The translations under genes and the position numbers were made by a program. Shown here piece by piece: positions 9,020 to 17,466 of a DNA stretch of 64,000 nt. How positions within the stretch are numbered: position 1 is the stretch's first letter; each line of letters starts with the position of its first letter. Source of the stretch: Alteromonas sp. V450 (GTDB taxonomy: Bacteria > Pseudomonadota > Gammaproteobacteria > Enterobacterales > Alteromonadaceae); contig NZ_MODU01000004.1 in NCBI RefSeq assembly GCF_001885075.1, positions 62,001-126,000 of the forward strand. Direction: 5' to 3'. The notes beneath the pieces were generated by a model, which saw nothing but the letters and a program-made list of their open reading frames with translations, was not told the DNA's origin and did not search any database.

Positions 9020-11476
9020 ATGCAACAAATTGCCGCACAAATCACAGACGTTGCCGCTTTACCATTTGCTGACTCGAAGAGCAGTGTTAAAGGAGGAGCG
9101 GGCGATTTACAACATGATGGTGACAATAGCCGATTGTTCACGGGGTTTTTTCAACAAGCGAAGGCAAATGACCAAGGACCGGAAAAAGCAATACAACGAG
9201 TTGAGAAGCAGGGGCGTACTACTGAAGAGCAAGCGTCTGTAGAAATTAAACGTGAGTCGGAACCTGAGCACTTGCGCGCAGAAGTGCTGGAAACAGAGGC
9301 TGGTGAAACACCGCTTACAGCTGAAGATAAAAAAGTCTCAACGCCTGCACAGCTTAAACAAAATGACGCAGAAAAAAACCAATTCGCCGACGGTGAAAAT
9401 GTTGAGCGCGTAACAGGGAAGGTCACATCTGAGAACGGTTTTTGGCGTCTTGATATGCCACTTGAAGACGCTGGTAGTAAATCACTAACGAGTGGAAAAC
9501 GCAGTACTTGGGAAAGCGATTTAGATTTACAGTTAGAGAACAAGACTGAGAGCATTGCTACTGAAGAAATAACGCTAACCCAACAGACAGAGACCAACTG
9601 GATTGAGTTTGTCGAAAACGTCTCAAAAATGATGTCCGCAAATAGCGCTGAAAAGAGCGCGGAAAATAGCGTTGAAGAAGGCGCAGCAAAGGACATTGGG
9701 ACACTTTTATCACCCCAAGCGATACAAACAGATGTTGACGTAAGTGATGTTGGTGAAACGGTGTCTAAAGATACCAACGTCTCCTCAGCTGAAACAGACG
9801 TAGTACTACAGCGCCTTTTTATTAATACCAATGAAAACGGTGTAAATCGAGAATCTGTGGTGAAAAACAAGCCTGTTTTTCAAGTGGACAATGGGGTTGA
9901 CGTGCTCGCTAATTTAAATATGAGCGAGCAAGATAACGCCAGTCTAGATTTGAAAGAGCGAAACACGCCTTTTCTCAGTTTAGAGGGCGACGTTAGCGCC
10001 GAAACGGAACAGTCTCTCATTGCTGAATTAACCGCGCTTTTAGCAAAGCTTGAAGACGGTACAAACAGTATTTCTGATATTTCAAAAGTAAACGACGCCG
10101 TTGAGCTGAAAAAAATATCTCACGACCTTTTATCCCTTGTTGATGAGCTTAGTGTTAAAAGTGGTTCTGCTGATGAGCCATTAAATGTGCAATCCTTGAA
10201 TGAGCTAGTAAAGAGTATTCTCGGCGAGAATGTCAATACAGCTCCGGTAACATCCGACATTGACCAACCGGTGACTCTTAACAATGATTCACCGGCAGAC
10301 GCTTCATTGGTGGTAAGTCTGTTTTCTGACGCGCTAAAGTCGTCAGCTTTTGAGCAGAATTTTGAAGGCGCTAACGATGTGTTGAAGGCGCCATCTGTAG
10401 ATGTTCTGGAAAATGACATGTCGATATTGCCTGAAGATACCGATAGCGTAGAACAAGAAGCGCTATTGAATATTCAAGCTAGCGTTAGAAATGGTCAACC
10501 TGCGCCCGTATTGAACAGTGGGGCTCCTACTGCGAAAACTGAAAGTATTGGTGAGCGTACTGACAACAAAATTGCTAACGAGACACAACGTTTAGATGCG
10601 CAAACCGATTTAATGGAGATGATTACAAATCTTCCGCAAGAGAGCGCACAAAAAGCGACAGAAGCGTTTGCAGATCGAATGGTGGCAATATTACCAAATG
10701 CTCAGCAGCAGGCAGTGAAAGCAAACATCATTGCCGGTATCAATGAGTTTCAACAACAGATCAAGCAAGGTCATGAGCCAGGAATAGATTTATCAGCAAT
10801 AGTAACAGAAGCGACGAAAGACACCTTGGTCAATAACGAGGCAGTCGCTGCCATGGTGGCAAAAGCCGATGTACAAGCAAACCAACTAGTAAGTTTGATA
10901 AATCAAACGCAAAATACTGCGTCTCAAATGTTTCAAAGTCAGTATGCTCAAGTAGATACCGTGATGAGTGAAAACAGTCAGCTTCGCGCCGAAGCCACTA
11001 AGTCACAGCAGCAGTTTGAAGGATTTGATAAAGCAGTAAATATTCATAAGCCGGAAGGCCAACAACAGCTAAATGAGAAAATTCGCTGGATGGTGAATGC
11101 GCGAAACACAATGGCAGAAATCAGACTGGATCCCCCTGAGCTTGGTAGTATGCAGGTTAGGGTGAATGTATCGGGAGATGCTGCCAGTGTAAGCTTTATT
11201 GTGCAGTCGCAGCACGCCAAAGAAGCACTAGCTGATGCGATGCCGAAGTTACGAGATATGCTTTCAGAGCAAGGCATTGAATTAGGTGATGCACAGGTTC
11301 GCAAAGATAATTCATCTGAAAACGGGCAAAACCAACAATTTGCTGGTGATAGAAATGGCCACGTTGGTAATGGTACAGGAGTAAATGGTGACGTTGGCGA
11401 TGAGTTCGGCGACGCTACGGTGATAGAGCAGTCTGTTTCACGGCAAATGAAAGGCGGTATCGATTTTTACGCTTGA
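9020..11476 (+). CDS. fliK: Flagellar hook-length control protein FliK
   Basis: Secreted molecular ruler that ends hook growth and switches export specificity by acting on FlhB. The N-terminal ~650 residues are acidic, low-complexity and apparently disordered (rich in Glu, Asp, Ser, Asn and Gln). The conserved Flg_hook domain lies near residues 680-770 with the hallmark MAEIRLDPPELGSMQVRVNV and the downstream VQSQHAKEALADAMPKLRDML. At 818 residues it is long for FliK (commonly about 400-650), the excess lying in the N-terminal linker. Separated from fliJ by 195 bases and from fliL by 172 bases, so it may be its own unit. Confidence 0.92.
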   Translation: MQQIAAQITDVAALPFADSKSSVKGGAGDLQHDGDNSRLFTGFFQQAKANDQGPEKAIQRVEKQGRTTEEQASVEIKRESEPEHLRAEVLETEAGETPLTAEDKKVSTPAQLKQNDAEKNQFADGENVERVTGKVTSENGFWRLDMPLEDAGSKSLTSGKRSTWESDLDLQLENKTESIATEEITLTQQTETNWIEFVENVSKMMSANSAEKSAENSVEEGAAKDIGTLLSPQAIQTDVDVSDVGETVSKDTNVSSAETDVVLQRLFINTNENGVNRESVVKNKPVFQVDNGVDVLANLNMSEQDNASLDLKERNTPFLSLEGDVSAETEQSLIAELTALLAKLEDGTNSISDISKVNDAVELKKISHDLLSLVDELSVKSGSADEPLNVQSLNELVKSILGENVNTAPVTSDIDQPVTLNNDSPADASLVVSLFSDALKSSAFEQNFEGANDVLKAPSVDVLENDMSILPEDTDSVEQEALLNIQASVRNGQPAPVLNSGAPTAKTESIGERTDNKIANETQRLDAQTDLMEMITNLPQESAQKATEAFADRMVAILPNAQQQAVKANIIAGINEFQQQIKQGHEPGIDLSAIVTEATKDTLVNNEAVAAMVAKADVQANQLVSLINQTQNTASQMFQSQYAQVDTVMSENSQLRAEATKSQQQFEGFDKAVNIHKPEGQQQLNEKIRWMVNARNTMAEIRLDPPELGSMQVRVNVSGDAASVSFIVQSQHAKEALADAMPKLRDMLSEQGIELGDAQVRKDNSSENGQNQQFAGDRNGHVGNGTGVNGDVGDEFGDATVIEQSVSRQMKGGIDFYA

Positions 11477-11564
11477 TCGGTATTATCAGCTGAAAATCAT
11501 GTAATTAAACAATTGGTAGCATGGTGAGAACACGGTGTTACTGCTATGTTTTGGATTGAGGGTA

Positions 11565-11580
11565 TGGCTTTACATGTGCA
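11565..11580 (+). promoter_or_regulatory. Candidate sigma-54 promoter of the fliL operon
   Basis: TGGCTTTACATGTGCA: GG (11566-11567) and GC (11578-11579) have exactly 10 bases between them, but the -24 box is TGGCTT rather than TGGCAC. It is about 70 bases before fliL, where a class III promoter would be expected. Confidence 0.45.
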
Positions 11581-11648
11581 ATATAAGATTGCCATTTTGA
11601 AATGAAGCCTGATAATACGTTTTTTCTTGAATGAGTTAAGAGTTATAC

Positions 11649-12188
11649 ATGGCTGAAGAAGAATTACAGGTAGAAGAAGGCGGAAAGAAAAAAGGCAAAA
11701 TGATGTTGATCATCATTATTGCAGTCGTGCTCTTAGGTGGTGGCGCTGGTGCGTATTTCTTTTTGTTTGCTGGTGGGGATGAAGAGGCTACAGAACAGGT
11801 TGAAGAATCTGAGGCTGCACCGGAGGAGGGCGCAGCACCGGCGTCAAGCGGTGGCCAAGCGGAAATGGGAACCGCTCTTTATGTAGCGATGCCGCGTCCC
11901 TTTGTATTTAATGTACCTGGTGCTGGACGAGACAGGCTCGTACAAATAAAAGTACAGCTTTTAGTGCGGGGCTCAGATAATGAAGATTTGGCAAAAATGC
12001 ACATTCCTTTAATTGAAGGAACGCTTTTACAGGCGTTTAGTAATTCAAATGCAGATGATCTCGTTACTGAAGCCGGAAAAATAGAGCTTCGTGAACAAGC
12101 GGTAAATGAAGTTCAAAAAGCGCTCAAAGAAATTACGGGGAACGACGTGGTAGAACGTGTCCTCTTTACTGGCTTTGTGATGCAGTAA
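11649..12188 (+). CDS. fliL: Flagellar basal-body-associated protein FliL
   Basis: Single-pass inner-membrane protein around the stator that supports motor torque. A Lys-rich cytoplasmic start (EEGGKKKGK) is followed by a membrane helix at about residues 17-40 (MLIIIIAVVLLGGGAGAYFF), an acidic linker and a periplasmic stomatin-like domain (residues ~78-179). First gene of fliLMNOPQR. 179 residues, normal size. Confidence 0.92.
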   Translation: MAEEELQVEEGGKKKGKMMLIIIIAVVLLGGGAGAYFFLFAGGDEEATEQVEESEAAPEEGAAPASSGGQAEMGTALYVAMPRPFVFNVPGAGRDRLVQIKVQLLVRGSDNEDLAKMHIPLIEGTLLQAFSNSNADDLVTEAGKIELREQAVNEVQKALKEITGNDVVERVLFTGFVMQ

Positions 12189-12215
12189 TTCGATGGTTAA
12201 TTAAGGTAGAAGACG

Positions 12216-13274
12216 GTGAGTGATTTATTATCTCAAGATGAAATCGACGCCCTATTGCATGGGGTGGACGATGTAGAGGAAGAAGAGGTCGGTGGCGGCG
12301 ACTCTGATGCTTCTACGCTAGAGTACGACTTCTCCTCGCAAGACCGTATTGTGCGTGGCCGCATGCCAACGCTTGAAATTGTTAATGAACGGTTTGCGCG
12401 TCACATGCGCGTGAGCCTATTCAATATGATGAGGCGATCAGCTGAAGTGTCAATAAACGGCATTCAGATGATTAAGTTTGGCGAATATATTCACACGCTT
12501 TTTGTTCCTACCAGCTTAAATATGGTGCGTTTTCGTCCTCTTAAAGGTACCGGTCTCATCACAATGGAGGCGCGTCTAGTCTTCATTTTGGTTGATAACT
12601 TTTTTGGTGGCGACGGACGTTATCACGCAAAGATAGAGGGGCGAGAGTTTACGCCCACAGAGCGTCGCATTATTCAAATGCTGCTTAAAATCATTTTTGA
12701 AGATTACAAAGAAGCATGGGCTCCAGTCATGGACGTGTCATTTGAATACCTTGACTCCGAAGTTAACCCAGCGATGGCTAATATCGTAAGCCCTACCGAA
12801 GTTGTGGTCATAAGTTCGTTCCATATCGAGCTTGACGGCGGCGGCGGCGATTTTCACGTGTCTTTGCCCTATTCAATGTTAGAGCCTATACGTGAACTGT
12901 TAGATGCCGGTGTGCAAAGCGATAAAGAAGATACCGACTTACGATGGAGTAAGGCACTGCGCGATGAAATTATGGACGTCAAGGTTGCACTGACTACACA
13001 CATGTTAGACGTTGATGTTCCATTACGCGATGTAATGGAATTTAAGCCTGGCGATATTATTCCGGTTGAAATGCCAGAATCAATCACAGTATTAATAGAA
13101 GACTTGCCAACGTTTAGAGCTAAACTAGGCCGTAGCAGAGACAATTTGGCATTAAAAATCGTTGAGAAAATTGCAAGACCGACTTCAGTGAAGTCTGAGC
13201 TACAGTTATTAACCCGCGGTGGCCGAATCATTGATAATGATGCGGAGCTGCAAGTACTCGAAGAAGACCTGTAA
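12216..13274 (+). CDS. fliM: Flagellar motor switch protein FliM
   Basis: C-ring switch protein that binds CheY-P through its N-terminal peptide, seen here as LLSQDEIDALLHG (residues 4-16). The middle CheC-like domain and the C-terminal SpoA domain (DVPLRDVMEFKPGDIIPVEMP) follow. It starts at a GTG (12216) with AAGG upstream; no better ATG is available without losing the CheY-binding peptide. 352 residues. fliN follows after 18 bases. Confidence 0.96.
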   Translation: MSDLLSQDEIDALLHGVDDVEEEEVGGGDSDASTLEYDFSSQDRIVRGRMPTLEIVNERFARHMRVSLFNMMRRSAEVSINGIQMIKFGEYIHTLFVPTSLNMVRFRPLKGTGLITMEARLVFILVDNFFGGDGRYHAKIEGREFTPTERRIIQMLLKIIFEDYKEAWAPVMDVSFEYLDSEVNPAMANIVSPTEVVVISSFHIELDGGGGDFHVSLPYSMLEPIRELLDAGVQSDKEDTDLRWSKALRDEIMDVKVALTTHMLDVDVPLRDVMEFKPGDIIPVEMPESITVLIEDLPTFRAKLGRSRDNLALKIVEKIARPTSVKSELQLLTRGGRIIDNDAELQVLEEDL

Positions 13275-13292
13275 GGTATAAGGGGAGTTCCC

Positions 13293-13700
13293 ATGAGTGA
13301 AGACGGTATGGATGATTGGGCTGCGGCAATGGCCGAGCAAGCCGAATCTGAGGCAGATCAAGAATCTGGTGACAATGAAGACGTACAAGTTGCAGAACTT
13401 GACGAGTTGACCGATGATGCGCCGATAACACAGGAAGAGAAAAAGAAGCTCGATACAATTCTTGATATTCCAGTGACCATTTCAATGGAAGTGGGTCGTA
13501 GTCAAATAAGTATTCGAAATCTGCTACAGTTGAACCAAGGGTCTGTGGTGGAACTGGATCGTGTAGCCGGTGAGCCATTAGATGTTTTGGTAAATGGCAC
13601 GTTGATTGCTCATGGAGAAGTAGTAGTAGTCAACGATAAATTTGGTATTCGATTAACTGATGTTATTAGTCAAATTGAGAGAATCAAGAAGCTCAGATAA
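13293..13700 (+). CDS. fliN: Flagellar motor switch protein FliN
   Basis: C-ring base protein. An acidic N-terminal extension (residues 1-50) precedes the SpoA domain, with ILDIPVTISMEVGRSQISIRN and a C-terminal NDKFGIRLTDVISQIERIKKL typical of FliN. 135 residues, normal. AGGGGAG lies just before the ATG. Confidence 0.95.
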   Translation: MSEDGMDDWAAAMAEQAESEADQESGDNEDVQVAELDELTDDAPITQEEKKKLDTILDIPVTISMEVGRSQISIRNLLQLNQGSVVELDRVAGEPLDVLVNGTLIAHGEVVVVNDKFGIRLTDVISQIERIKKLR

Positions 13701-13728
13701 ATCTTCTTATTTTATAAGGGGTTGCTTT

Positions 13729-14169
13729 ATGTTGCCCCTTCTTTTAACCAACCGCGTTAGCGCTCAAACTACCCAGTCTATTACTAATCCCACGTCTGTA
13801 CTGTCAATATTTCTTTCTTTACTTCTGGTTGTCGGCGTTATTTTTGCGCTTGCTTATGTAATGCGTCGATTTAATGTCACTGCTATGGGCAGTCACCAAA
13901 TGAAGGTAGCAGCCAGTATGGTGGTTGGCGCAAAAGAAAAAGTTATTGTTATCCAGGTGGGGGAAGAACAGCATTTAATTGGCGTTACGAGCCATAACAT
14001 ATCGCACCTAAGTAAATTAGACATTCCCTTAGAAATTCCAAGTAAAGGAAAAACGTCGCCGGGTAACACTGGTGATGCGTTTAAGCAAAACTTGATTGAG
14101 GCGATGGCAGGAAAACTCAACCCCAACTTAGATAAGAAAACAGCAAAGGAAGCGTCTAAAAATGCGTAA
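13729..14169 (+). CDS. fliO: Flagellar export protein FliO
   Basis: Small membrane protein that helps assemble the FliP export pore. The start at ATG 13729 (146 residues) is chosen because AAGGGG stands before it; the longer reading frame from 13660 overlaps fliN. It has a short N-terminal periplasmic stretch, a membrane helix at about residues 25-46 ([20 protein letters not shown]) followed by RR, and a cytoplasmic domain with [19 protein letters not shown]. It overlaps fliP by 8 bases. Confidence 0.88.
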   Translation: MLPLLLTNRVSAQTTQSITNPTSVLSIFLSLLLVVGVIFALAYVMRRFNVTAMGSHQMKVAASMVVGAKEKVIVIQVGEEQHLIGVTSHNISHLSKLDIPLEIPSKGKTSPGNTGDAFKQNLIEAMAGKLNPNLDKKTAKEASKNA

Positions 14170-14920
14170 GCTAGCGATATTTTGCCTTACTCTAATACTT
14201 TGTTTATCGTTTGTTGAGCCCGTTAACGCGCAGCAAGGGATTTCGGCGGTCACCGTAACAACTAACCAAGATGGATCGCAAGATTATACCATGACGCTTC
14301 AAGCGCTGTTTATTATGACAGCGCTCAGCTTAATTCCCGCGTTTATTATGATGATGACATCGTTCACTCGCATTATTGTGGTGCTATCAATATTGCGACA
14401 AGCTATTGGGCTTCAACAGTCACCGTCAAATCAAATTCTCATTGGGGTGAGCTTATTTTTATCTATGTTCATCATGGCCCCGGTGTTCGAAGAAGTGAAC
14501 GAGCGCGCGCTGCAGCCTTATCTCAACGAAGAATTAACCAGTATTGATGCCTTAGAGCAAGCGAAAGGACCGATGCGCGCTTTTATGCTGTCGCAAACGC
14601 GGGTTAAAGATCTTGAAACATTTGTGAGAATTGCGGGAGACGAGGGTAAATACGCAGATACAGAAGACGTTCCGCTTACCATCTTAATTCCAGCTTTTGT
14701 TACCAGTGAGCTAAAGACTGCGTTTCAAATTGGTTTTATGCTATTTATTCCCTTTCTCATCATTGACTTGGTGGTAGCGTCTATATTGATGGCTATGGGT
14801 ATGATGATGCTTTCACCTATGATTGTATCCTTGCCATTTAAACTCATGCTGTTCGTGCTAGTTGATGGTTGGAACCTGATTTTCGGTACGTTGGCGACCA
14901 GTTTCGGAATGGGCGTCTAG
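14162..14920 (+). CDS. fliP: Flagellar type III export gate protein FliP
   Basis: Core of the FliP5-FliQ4-FliR1 export pore. A cleavable signal peptide is visible (residues ~1-23, ending PVNA before QQG), then four membrane helices and the conserved signatures [20 protein letters not shown] and [14 protein letters not shown]. 252 residues. It begins inside the last codons of fliO. Confidence 0.96.
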   Translation: MRKLAIFCLTLILCLSFVEPVNAQQGISAVTVTTNQDGSQDYTMTLQALFIMTALSLIPAFIMMMTSFTRIIVVLSILRQAIGLQQSPSNQILIGVSLFLSMFIMAPVFEEVNERALQPYLNEELTSIDALEQAKGPMRAFMLSQTRVKDLETFVRIAGDEGKYADTEDVPLTILIPAFVTSELKTAFQIGFMLFIPFLIIDLVVASILMAMGMMMLSPMIVSLPFKLMLFVLVDGWNLIFGTLATSFGMGV

Positions 14921-14928
14921 GAGTCCTT

Positions 14929-15198
14929 ATGTCACCAGAAGTCTTTGTCGAAATACTGCGTGAAGCCATGTTTATGGTAATTGTGCTTGTTTCTGCTGTT
15001 ATTGTGCCGAGCTTGATAGTCGGCCTTGTGGTTGCTGTTTTTCAGGCGGCAACAAGTATCAATGAGCAAACCATGAGCTTTTTACCTCGTTTACTAGTGA
15101 CTCTTTTGGCGCTGAGTTGGGGAGGAAACTGGTTGGTTCAACAGGTGATGGATTTTACGTTTCGTATGGTCGAGATGATTCCACAGGTCGTAGGGTAG
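14929..15198 (+). CDS. fliQ: Flagellar type III export gate protein FliQ
   Basis: Two-helix membrane subunit of the export pore, 89 residues. The ATG at 14929 follows TAGGAG 4-9 bases upstream and begins MSPEVFVEILREAMF, the usual FliQ start. Conserved GLVVAVFQAATSINEQTMSFLP lies between the two helices. It is 8 bases after fliP and ends 11 bases before the fliR start. Confidence 0.95.
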   Translation: MSPEVFVEILREAMFMVIVLVSAVIVPSLIVGLVVAVFQAATSINEQTMSFLPRLLVTLLALSWGGNWLVQQVMDFTFRMVEMIPQVVG

Positions 15199-15209
15199 AG
15201 GACAACGCT

Positions 15210-15989
15210 GTGGAAGTAGAATTAGCGACTGTTAATCAGTTTCTAGCAGATATGCTGCTGCCTTTTATGCGTATAAGCGGGTTGTTTATTGCTATGATTG
15301 GGCTAAGCGCTAAGTCTATCCCTCCGCAAGTTCGCGCGTTACTAGGCATCATGCTGACACTTATTATTATGCCGGTAGTACCGCCATCTCCCATAGAAAA
15401 CCTGGTTGATGTGGGGACTTTTTTTATTGTGATACAACAGTTGCTCATTGGCGTTGCGATAGGCTTTATTTCTATGATGGTGCTCAATACCTTTGTATTG
15501 GCAGGCCAAATTATTGCCATGCAGACAGGCCTTGGCTTTGCGTCAATTGTTGATCCCGTCAACGGAATCAATGTCCCGGCTGTAGGGCAGTTCTATCTTA
15601 TTTTGGCAACCCTATTGTTTTGGACATTGGATGGGCATTTGTCCATGATCCAGATGATAGTAATGAGCTTTGATGCGTTTCCTATAGGTGAAGCGTGGTG
15701 GACAGGTGAACAATTCCGCGATATTGCCCATTGGGCTGGCTGGATGTTTATATCGGCGGTAACCCTGTCACTTGCACCTATCGTGTCGCTTCTTATCGTC
15801 AATTTGGCGTTTGGCGTAATGACCAAAGCTGCACCGCAGCTGAACATTTTTAGTATTGGTTTTTCAATTGCTCAAGTAATGGGATTACTCATTATTTGGA
15901 TAACGCTAGATAACTTTACTGCGCACTTTGAAACGCAATGGTTTAGAGCCGAACAGTTTATGTGTGAACTGTTAAATATTTGTCCTTAG
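15210..15989 (+). CDS. fliR: Flagellar type III export gate protein FliR
   Basis: Membrane protein completing the FliPQR pore, 259 residues with about six hydrophobic helices. The start is set at GTG 15210 (VEVELATVNQFL), preceded by AGAGGAC; longer in-frame starts from 15117 would run into fliQ. Conserved features include MQTGLGFASIVDPVNG. Last gene of the fliL operon before a 122-base gap. Confidence 0.93.
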   Translation: MEVELATVNQFLADMLLPFMRISGLFIAMIGLSAKSIPPQVRALLGIMLTLIIMPVVPPSPIENLVDVGTFFIVIQQLLIGVAIGFISMMVLNTFVLAGQIIAMQTGLGFASIVDPVNGINVPAVGQFYLILATLLFWTLDGHLSMIQMIVMSFDAFPIGEAWWTGEQFRDIAHWAGWMFISAVTLSLAPIVSLLIVNLAFGVMTKAAPQLNIFSIGFSIAQVMGLLIIWITLDNFTAHFETQWFRAEQFMCELLNICP

Positions 15990-16052
15990 GCAAACAATAC
16001 TAGTCGTTGGTAGAATACGGTATGTCCGTGATTTGGTCAGTGAGTAAACTAG

Positions 16053-16088
16053 GCGAGAGGCGTTGCACGGCTAACAAGCCTCTCTCGC
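16053..16088 (+). repeat. Inverted repeat (hairpin) just before flhB
   Basis: GCGAGAGGC at 16053-16061 can pair with GCCTCTCTCGC at 16078-16088 (two-base bulge), ending 23 bases before the flhB start. No T run follows, so it is not a standard terminator; it could be a leader hairpin affecting flhB translation. Confidence 0.45.
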
Positions 16089-16111
16089 AACAAAGACGAG
16101 CATAATTGAGC

Positions 16112-17236
16112 ATGGCAGATTCAAGCGAAAAAACAGAAGACCCCACGGGGAAAAAACTCGAAGATGCGCGAAAGAAAGGGCAGATTGCGCGTTCCCGAGA
16201 ACTTTCTACAACGCTTGTTCTTATTATTAGTGCCTGTATGTTTTTGGTCGTGGGTAGTTGGATAGCTGAGTCTGTTTTCAAACTTACTCAACGCATGTTT
16301 ATTTTATCCCGTGATGAAACGTATGACGTTACGCATATGTTTGGCGCATGGGGAGAGGCATTTTCTGCTGTAGGGCCAGCGGTATTGTTGTATATGTTTG
16401 TCGCTATGCTAGCAGGTATTTACGGTTCCATTGCTCTTGGAGGATACAACTTCACTTGGGAAGGCGCAAAGCCAAAAGGGTCAAAAATGAACCCTTTACA
16501 AGGGATTAAACGAATGTTTGGCACGAACGGGCTTGTTGAACTGTTAAAGTCCATCGCCAAGGTTGTGGTTGTTATTGGTATGGCTATCGGCGCTTTACTG
16601 TTTTTCGAAGATGAAGCTCTTCATCTCGATATGGAGCTGTATCCTGGCAATATTTTTCATGCGCTTGATATGTTGAAATGGGCGTTTCTGATTTTAGTTT
16701 GCAGTATGATCCCAATTGCAGCAATTGACGTGCCTTATCAAATGTATAAGCACAATGAAGAAATGAAAATGACCAAACAAGAGGTTAAAGACGAGCGAAA
16801 AAATGCGGAAGGCGACCCTATGGTGAAAGGGCGTATTAGAAGACTACAATACCAAGCCGCGACTAAACGGATGATGCAAGAAGTGCCGCAAGCTGATGTT
16901 GTCGTTACTAACCCAACCCACTTTTCGGTGGCGATAAAATATGATGAAAACGGCGTCAGGGCCCCCGTAGTTGTAGCAAAGGGGGCCGATGAACTAGCGA
17001 TGCACATTCGAAAAATAGCAACTGCTAACGATGTACCACTCATCCCGTCCCCAATGCTAGCGCGTGCCATTTTTTACTCTACAGAGGTTGACGAAGAAGT
17101 TCCAAATGCCCTTTTCATGGCCGTTGCACAAATACTTGCACATGTATACCAGCTAAAAGCATATAGGGCAGGCAAAGGAAAAAAACCGAAACCGCTCAAA
17201 AGAGACCTGCCTATACCGCCGGAATATCGTCGCTAG
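16112..17236 (+). CDS. flhB: Flagellar export switch protein FlhB
   Basis: Membrane export-gate protein controlling substrate choice. The N-terminal region has the family opening DSSEKTEDPTGKKLEDARKKGQ-like sequence (split at the ATG 16112 start), four membrane helices, and a cytoplasmic domain with the self-cleavage motif NPTH (VVVTNPTHFSVAI). 374 residues. A TTG two codons upstream (16106) is possible; ATG 16112 matches the family. It has its own 122-base leader with a hairpin. Confidence 0.95.
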   Translation: MADSSEKTEDPTGKKLEDARKKGQIARSRELSTTLVLIISACMFLVVGSWIAESVFKLTQRMFILSRDETYDVTHMFGAWGEAFSAVGPAVLLYMFVAMLAGIYGSIALGGYNFTWEGAKPKGSKMNPLQGIKRMFGTNGLVELLKSIAKVVVVIGMAIGALLFFEDEALHLDMELYPGNIFHALDMLKWAFLILVCSMIPIAAIDVPYQMYKHNEEMKMTKQEVKDERKNAEGDPMVKGRIRRLQYQAATKRMMQEVPQADVVVTNPTHFSVAIKYDENGVRAPVVVAKGADELAMHIRKIATANDVPLIPSPMLARAIFYSTEVDEEVPNALFMAVAQILAHVYQLKAYRAGKGKKPKPLKRDLPIPPEYRR

Positions 17237-17298
17237 ACCCTTCTCAATAAGCAGAGGTTCGGTTTGCCTAGTTCATTGCTGCTTTGCACGAAGTACAT

Positions 17299-17355
17299 TA
17301 CCAAAAATTGGCATACTCCTGCGTGAATACGAGTACGAAGACTTCATTTTTGGTA
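17299..17355 (+). repeat. 10-base inverted repeat in the flhB-flhA gap
   Basis: TACCAAAAAT (17299-17308) and ATTTTTGGTA (17346-17355) are perfect inverted copies with a 37-base loop. They lie in the 230-base gap between flhB and flhA, about 110 bases before flhA. Possible weak terminator or operator; no firm promoter is recognised in this gap. Confidence 0.4.
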
Positions 17356-17466
17356 TGACATGTCTTTATCACTGCCACCGTTTAGACAATAAAGCTGGCA
17401 CGTTAGTTGTAATCTACTAATCAGAGCAACATAAAGCGTCAATTTTCTGATAGTGAGATATAAGCA

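Noticed and set aside
9151..9870. Long minus-strand reading frame of 239 codons inside fliK
   Set aside because: Ser/Phe/Val-rich mirror of the acidic fliK codons, no ribosome site and no recognised domain; it is a shadow of fliK.
17308..17323. Sigma-54-like TTGGCATACTCCTGCG before flhA
   Set aside because: The GG-to-GC distance is 9 bases instead of the required 10, and it overlaps one arm of the inverted repeat.
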